From: Chitinophagales bacterium
GTDB taxonomy: Bacteria > Bacteroidota > Bacteroidia > Chitinophagales > UBA8649
NCBI GenBank assembly: GCA_016777395.1
Contig: JADHRO010000059.1
Coordinates: forward strand, 1-10,027
DNA: 10,027 bases
Direction: 5' to 3'
The position numbers and the translations under genes are program-made. The notes beneath the pieces are model-generated. The model saw only the letters and a program-made list of their open reading frames with translations. It ran no database searches and had not been told where the DNA came from. Of the stretch, positions 7,101 to 10,027 are shown one piece after another. How positions within the stretch are numbered: the first letter of the stretch is position 1; each line of letters starts with the position of its first letter.

Positions 7101-8368
7101 TAAACCTGACAGGATGTGATTCTGTTTTATTTCAAGGTGACTGGTTTGATTCGGACACAGTGGTCGATGTTTTGATTCAAGGTGTTGGATTGAATGGTTG
7201 TGACTCGTTGATAAGCTATAACCTTAATGTAAATTATTCTGCTACAACTTTTGCCAATGCTACATCTTGCGACCCTGCTAATGTAGGCGTATCCAGCGTC
7301 ACCAACCCCAATCAATTTGGCTGTGATTCGGTACATACCATTACGACGACCTTGTCTCCATCAGATGCTACCTTTGCCAATGCTACATCCTGCGACCCTG
7401 CTAATGTAGGCGTATCCAGCGTCACCAACCCCAATCAGTTTGGCTGTGATTCGATACATACCATTACCACAAGCTTGTTGCCATCAGATGCTACCTTTGC
7501 CAATGCTACATCCTGTGACCCTGCTAATGTAGGCGTATCCAGCGTCACCAACCCCAATCAGTTTGGCTGTGATTCGGTACATACAATTACCACAAGCTTT
7601 TTGCCAACTAGTGTTACAATAGCTAATATTACTGAATGTGATTCTGCTTTTGTGGCAGGTATATGGGTTGTTGCTTCAAGCACTGTTAATGATACTATAG
7701 TTAGTGGTGCTATAAATGGTTGTGATTCAATCACAACATATAATATTTTGATTAACAACTCAACTCAAACAACTGAATTCATTACATTCTGTGATAGTTA
7801 CACCTGGATTGATGGAATTACCTACACTAGCGATAACAACACAGCTACATATACCATTCAAGATGGAGGCTCTAATGGCTGTGATTCAATAGTAAACTTA
7901 AATTTAACAATAGAGACAGATCCAAATATCAGTATAAGTTATTCAAATGGAGTTCTTACAGCAAGCGCAGGGTTAAGCGCTTACCAATGGTATAGAAATG
8001 GACAAGCAATTCCGGGTGCAAATAATCAGACCTACTCACCAATATCATCGGGATCATACACATGTTCTGCGTTCAATGGCTCATGTCAAGGATTCTCGAA
8101 TGCTATTGATGTATCTTTAACAGGTATAAACGATGCTTCATTTGAGTATATAAGAATTTATCCGAATCCAGTGAGTAATATCATGCGACTGGATATTGCC
8201 AAGGAGGCCTTATCGTCTCTTAAGTTGATTGATGTAGCAGGAAGATTAGTAGCAAATTTAGATACATCAAAGAGAGCGTTTGATATGAAAGATTACGCAC
8301 GTGGAATGTACTTCATTGAATTGAGCAATGAAGACAAGCAATCGATTGTAAAAATCGTCTTGAAGTAA
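4115..8368 (+). CDS. T9SS-secreted reprolysin-like (M12B-type) zinc metalloprotease with P-domain and Cys-Asp repeats
   Basis: This 1417-residue protein is probably secreted or surface-attached. A signal peptide (1-19, ending VQAQ) is followed by a propeptide-like region to about 195. The catalytic domain (about 200-405) carries the metzincin zinc motif HEMGHQFGANH (His340, Glu341, His344, His350) and the Met-turn IMGYAG (Met373). Downstream come a PKD/cadherin-like region (about 425-543), a beta-sandwich starting GPFIVTNP (about 545-650), another beta-rich region (about 651-750) and a fibronectin-like domain (about 753-841). A proprotein-convertase P-domain (about 843-983) follows, with NGTWILTIED and WGIEVC. 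Next are Cys-Asp ('GCDS') repeats (about 987-1267), including three near-identical 41-residue units, and an Ig-like domain with YQWYRNGQ (about 1270-1337). The C-terminus is a T9SS type A sorting domain: YPNP at 1349-1352, then GMYFIEL and a final VKIVLK. The tail is normally removed on export. The substrate is unknown. The ATG is the one directly before the signal peptide. Confidence 0.95.
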   Translation: MKILILSVLMLCTTLQVQAQEDLWSLRNFEELQLQGTQYIYPDRAASFHVDYQVLKASAFKAPLEDNLGNVSASPTVIDVPMPDGSLTTFKIVESPVYEMGLTEKYPNMKTFLGYNPDHPTWSARFDITPAGFHGMILGTDKGTIFIDPIMHLGDINHYFSYYKDDFKRENAQLICHLDEETPFSISSSNNNGIIKSFGSCELRTYRLAVSATGEYTVFHGGSVAQALAAQVTTMNRVNGVFERDISIRMNLIANNDLIIYTDAGTDPFTNGNAGAMINQNQTNTDAVIGSANYDIGHIFGTNSGGLAQLYSPCSNNKARGVTGGPAPIGDPFDIDYVSHEMGHQFGANHTQNNSCNRNGATAIEPGSASTIMGYAGICNPNIQNNSDDYFHGISIEEMGNFITGSGHNCPVKTPLSNLAPSVTVPAATVNIPASTPFSLTALATDPNSSNTLTYCWEQMDNAVATMPPTSSNTDGPAFRSLDPSTSPTRYFPNLPDVIAGNNPTWEVLPAVTRSMDFRVMVRDNSPGGGCNDHADITVEVDGNAGPFIVTNPNNSGITWTGNTNTTVSWDVANTDLSPVSCSSINILISYDGGLTFPDTLASNVPNDGSQVVSVPNIGTSDALIIVQCANGTFFDVSNNTFTITAIIDDFTLDLSNPNQTICAGENVSFDINIDFVGTFNDNVSLSLTGTPVGTSFSISPNNQAPPYNSTLTITNTAAVSGNFNLTLNASSSTGIKSLPITLTVLARLSGTVSLISPSNGETGVSSPSIFSWTAIPNADFYNIKLATDLGLTSVIENSNGLTSESYTSGILPANTTVYWQVEAVNACDTITGGPFSFTTINCTTYNSTDIPVNISNSGTPTVSSNLLISGSTGIINDLNVVSLSGNHTYISDLSFILTSPSSTVTTLLSNICNNQNNFDIQFDDLASNNNYPCPPTDGLSYQPEDSLSAFNGENANGTWILTIEDAFNIDGGQLSAWGIEVCYAPLPCSPLTETINLTGCDSVLFQGDWFDSDTVVDVLIQGVGLNGCDSLISYNLNVNYSATTFANATSCDPANVGVSSVTNPNQFGCDSVHTITTTLSPSDATFANATSCDPANVGVSSVTNPNQFGCDSIHTITTSLLPSDATFANATSCDPANVGVSSVTNPNQFGCDSVHTITTSFLPTSVTIANITECDSAFVAGIWVVASSTVNDTIVSGAINGCDSITTYNILINNSTQTTEFITFCDSYTWIDGITYTSDNNTATYTIQDGGSNGCDSIVNLNLTIETDPNISISYSNGVLTASAGLSAYQWYRNGQAIPGANNQTYSPISSGSYTCSAFNGSCQGFSNAIDVSLTGINDASFEYIRIYPNPVSNIMRLDIAKEALSSLKLIDVAGRLVANLDTSKRAFDMKDYARGMYFIELSNEDKQSIVKIVLK
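7238..7606 (+). repeat. Three in-frame 123-bp tandem repeats inside the metalloprotease gene
   Basis: The units are 7238-7360, 7361-7483 and 7484-7606, each exactly 41 codons (residues 1042-1164). Each contains FANATSCDPANVGVSSVTNP and ends around GCDS(V/I)HTITT. By direct comparison units 2 and 3 differ at 4 of 123 bases, and units 1 and 2 at about 13, mostly at the unit ends. Related but strongly diverged modules lie before (from about 7087) and after (to about 7917). The near-identity at third codon positions points to recent duplication or gene conversion. Confidence 0.95.
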
Positions 8369-8402
8369 GTTTAGTCCAGTATTATTCACCACTCTTGAGA
8401 TG

Positions 8403-8434
8403 TTTGATTTTAAAAAATTTTTGCAGTATATTTA
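8403..8434 (+). promoter_or_regulatory. Candidate promoter for the second surface-protein gene
   Basis: TTTG (8403-8406) is followed after 20 bp by TATATTTA (8427-8434), one mismatch from the -7 consensus. It lies in the 88-bp gap after the metalloprotease stop, 22 bp before the ATG at 8457. No terminator hairpin was seen in the gap, so read-through from the upstream gene is also possible. A short AAGGA (8437-8441) is too far from the ATG for a normal ribosome site. Confidence 0.45.
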
Positions 8435-8456
8435 TTAAGGATATAAAGATTGTAGT

Positions 8457-10027
8457 ATGACAAAAAATAGACCTTTAAAACTAGTTATTCTTTGCCTATT
8501 TGCTATTCTTGGTATTAGATCCAATGCGCAAAACTGCGACACTCTTGATCAACAATGGCTCACTCCTTCACCAACTGCATCTTTCTATGGCTTTGGTGGT
8601 GGTTGGATATCAGGTATTCCTGATCCTGTAAATTCAATTGCATTCACTGACCAAAAAGGAATTTTCGAACGATTTACAACGCCAAGTCCAGGTGTAACTC
8701 CCTTGGGAGCAGTTAGAGTAGGCTTGGGGTTATTGAGAGATGATGATGATGATATGCGCTTTGATATTGTGGTGTATGATGATGATGGATTTGGTTTGCC
8801 CGGCACCGCTTTAGGAGGTTTAGGTTCAATCTCACCGACAGCTGTTGGCTTTCCAGGAGCTGGTATGTATGCGGAAGCCTGGTTCTTACTTCCACCTGGT
8901 CTTATTCCCACAACAAACGATTTTCATGTTGGTGTCATTATAAGGGCTGGAGATATAAACGATACTTTAGCAGTCTTAAGCTCATGTTTGGGTCCTCCAG
9001 TATGTCCCGTTGCTCAAGGTGAAAGTGATGGCTCCAATCATATATTTACTTCAGGATTTGGTTTCGAAAATCTCCTAACTACTTATGGAGCCGATTTTGA
9101 CTTCAATATCGTTCCTAGATTTGGATATAATATCGACGGAACATTTAGCTACTCAAGTAATACTTTTTGTAAAAATGAACCCAATCCTTCACCAACTATT
9201 ACGGGTGTCAGTGGTGGTTCTTTTTCAAGTTCTTCTCCCAATTTAATCGTTAATCCAAGTAGTGGACAGATTAATTTATCCTTGAGTACAGCAGGAAATT
9301 ATATCGTCTCTTATACTCCTTTAAATAGCTGTAGTTCCAATACTTTTTCAATTACGCTTAACAATACGAGTACAGGAATAGATAACCAAACAGCATGTGA
9401 CTCATTTCCTTGGATAGATGGAAACGTTTATACATCCAGCACTACTGCTACATTCAATATCCCAAACGGAGCAGCCACTGGCTGTGATTCATTAGTCACC
9501 TTAAATTTAACAATCAACAATACTGATTCCACATTTGCTACAGCCACGACCTGTGATCCGTTGAATACTGGTGTTGCGAGTGTAACAAATCCTAACCAAT
9601 TTTTATGCGATTCCGTGCATACGCTTACAACCACCCTATTACCACCAAGTTTTGCAACCGTAATTGTGAATGAATGTGATTCAGCTTTCATTTTAGGCTC
9701 ATGGCTATATACTTCAATTACCTTCAACGATACAATATCTTTAGTTACTGCAAATAATTGTGACTCTATTACTACATTTGTTATCACTATTACCAATAGT
9801 TCTGCTCCAACACTTATTACCTCCACAACTTGCTCGCCTTCTCAGGTAGGATCCATTTCAGATACCTTAATGAACGCAGCAGGCTGTGATTCTCTTGTTG
9901 TCACTAATACTTCCCTCCTACCCACTGCATCTGCAACTCAATCTGTGACATCTTGTGACTCTACTCAAATTGGAAGTTCTTGGTATTTCAATTCAACTAT
10001 CTTCAATGATACAATTCTTGGCGCTGC
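8457..10027 (+). CDS. Large exported repeat protein, adhesin-like (3' end outside the window)
   Basis: An ATG at 8457 opens a frame without any stop to the window edge (523 codons plus two bases). The N-terminus MTKNRPLK, a hydrophobic core and RSNAQ form a signal peptide, cut after about residue 25. Residues 26 to about 228 form a domain I do not recognise, with an Asp-rich patch (Asp95-99 and Asp108-110) before GFGLPGTALGG. A similar D-rich '(D)DG-PG' stretch is seen in other secreted Bacteroidota proteins. Residues about 230-303 resemble the Ig-like module of gliding or adhesin proteins: FSYSSNTFC, then GGSFSSSSP, then STAGNYIVSYTPLNSC. From about 310 on there are Cys-Asp repeats homologous to those in the upstream protease, with units starting at ACDSFPWIDG, TCDPLNTG, ECDSAFILGSW, TCSPSQVG and SCDSTQIGSSW. 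A C-terminal T9SS domain is expected but not visible. Function is inferred only as a surface or secreted protein, and adhesion is a guess. Confidence 0.85.
   Translation, partial: MTKNRPLKLVILCLFAILGIRSNAQNCDTLDQQWLTPSPTASFYGFGGGWISGIPDPVNSIAFTDQKGIFERFTTPSPGVTPLGAVRVGLGLLRDDDDDMRFDIVVYDDDGFGLPGTALGGLGSISPTAVGFPGAGMYAEAWFLLPPGLIPTTNDFHVGVIIRAGDINDTLAVLSSCLGPPVCPVAQGESDGSNHIFTSGFGFENLLTTYGADFDFNIVPRFGYNIDGTFSYSSNTFCKNEPNPSPTITGVSGGSFSSSSPNLIVNPSSGQINLSLSTAGNYIVSYTPLNSCSSNTFSITLNNTSTGIDNQTACDSFPWIDGNVYTSSTTATFNIPNGAATGCDSLVTLNLTINNTDSTFATATTCDPLNTGVASVTNPNQFLCDSVHTLTTTLLPPSFATVIVNECDSAFILGSWLYTSITFNDTISLVTANNCDSITTFVITITNSSAPTLITSTTCSPSQVGSISDTLMNAAGCDSLVVTNTSLLPTASATQSVTSCDSTQIGSSWYFNSTIFNDTILGA
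8739..8786 (+). repeat. GAT trinucleotide runs encoding Asp patches
   Basis: Five GAT codons in a row (8739-8753) and a further three (8778-8786) encode Asp95-99 and Asp108-110 of the exported repeat protein. Slippage here would change the number of Asp residues without shifting the frame. Confidence 0.8.
9381..10027 (+). repeat. Diverged Cys-Asp repeat modules in the second surface gene
   Basis: At least five related modules of about 40-50 codons follow each other, each built around a Cys-Asp-Ser/Pro start and usually a later CDS. The unit at 9522-9644 (residues 356-396) is 41 codons long, exactly like the tandem units of the upstream protease gene, and matches them at about 31 of 41 residues (TNPNQF-CDSVHT core). 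Codon choice differs widely, so these copies are old. The array continues past the window end. Confidence 0.85.

Noticed and set aside
7238..7606. CRISPR array or satellite DNA
   Set aside because: The 123-bp units are directly adjacent with no spacers, exactly 41 codons long and in frame within a long gene.
8585..8911. 108-codon open frame on the - strand
   Set aside because: It is antisense to the N-terminal part of the second surface gene. Its Pro/Gly-rich, low-complexity translation is what the opposite strand of that coding sequence would give.
9428..9826. 132-codon open frame on the - strand
   Set aside because: It lies wholly inside the second surface gene, which has a signal peptide and homologous repeat modules in the + frame. 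The antisense frame has no recognisable domain.
8457..10027. Broken gene or frameshift, since no stop is seen
   Set aside because: Read codon by codon, the frame is intact to the last base. It is cut only by the window edge.

Overview
The window looks like chromosomal DNA of a Bacteroidota bacterium, probably free-living or marine. The signs are AT-rich DNA, start codons without clear Shine-Dalgarno sites, -33/-7 promoter-like pairs (TTTG ... TAnnTTTG), a large secreted protein ending in a type IX secretion (T9SS) sorting domain, and 'GCDS'-type adhesin repeats. The genus cannot be told from the sequence.

Left part (1-1077, + strand): the last 32 codons of an unidentified gene come first. 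They are followed by a monoheme cytochrome c lipoprotein (183-674) with its own candidate promoter, then about 280 bp that hold at most a weak A/T-only terminator and a possible 26-residue membrane peptide. Next is tRNA-Leu(CAA) at 956-1037, behind a good -7 box. A perfect 15-bp stem, with T or A tracts on both sides, separates it from the convergent genes to the right.

Middle part (1098-3998, - strand): a GH3-family (ANL-like adenylate-forming) protein and, 51 bp downstream, the intramembrane site-2 protease RseP. They are probably co-transcribed from a promoter at about 4047-4076.

Right part (4115-10027, + strand): two large exported proteins. The first is a complete 1417-residue reprolysin-like zinc metalloprotease carrying a propeptide, several beta-sandwich domains, a P-domain, Cys-Asp repeats, an Ig-like domain and a T9SS sorting tail. 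The second starts at 8457 and runs open off the right edge (523 codons seen). It has a signal peptide, an unrecognised N-terminal domain with an Asp-rich patch, an adhesin-type Ig-like module and the same family of Cys-Asp repeats. The two genes share homologous repeat modules, and three of those modules in the protease gene are nearly identical 123-bp tandem copies. Both genes have a TATATTTA box upstream.

No CRISPR array, insertion sequence, phage gene, rRNA or clear riboswitch was seen. Most of the window is ordinary. The most interesting parts are the repeat modules shared by the two neighbouring surface genes, the recent tandem amplification, and the GH3-rseP pairing. No clearly new biological system is visible.
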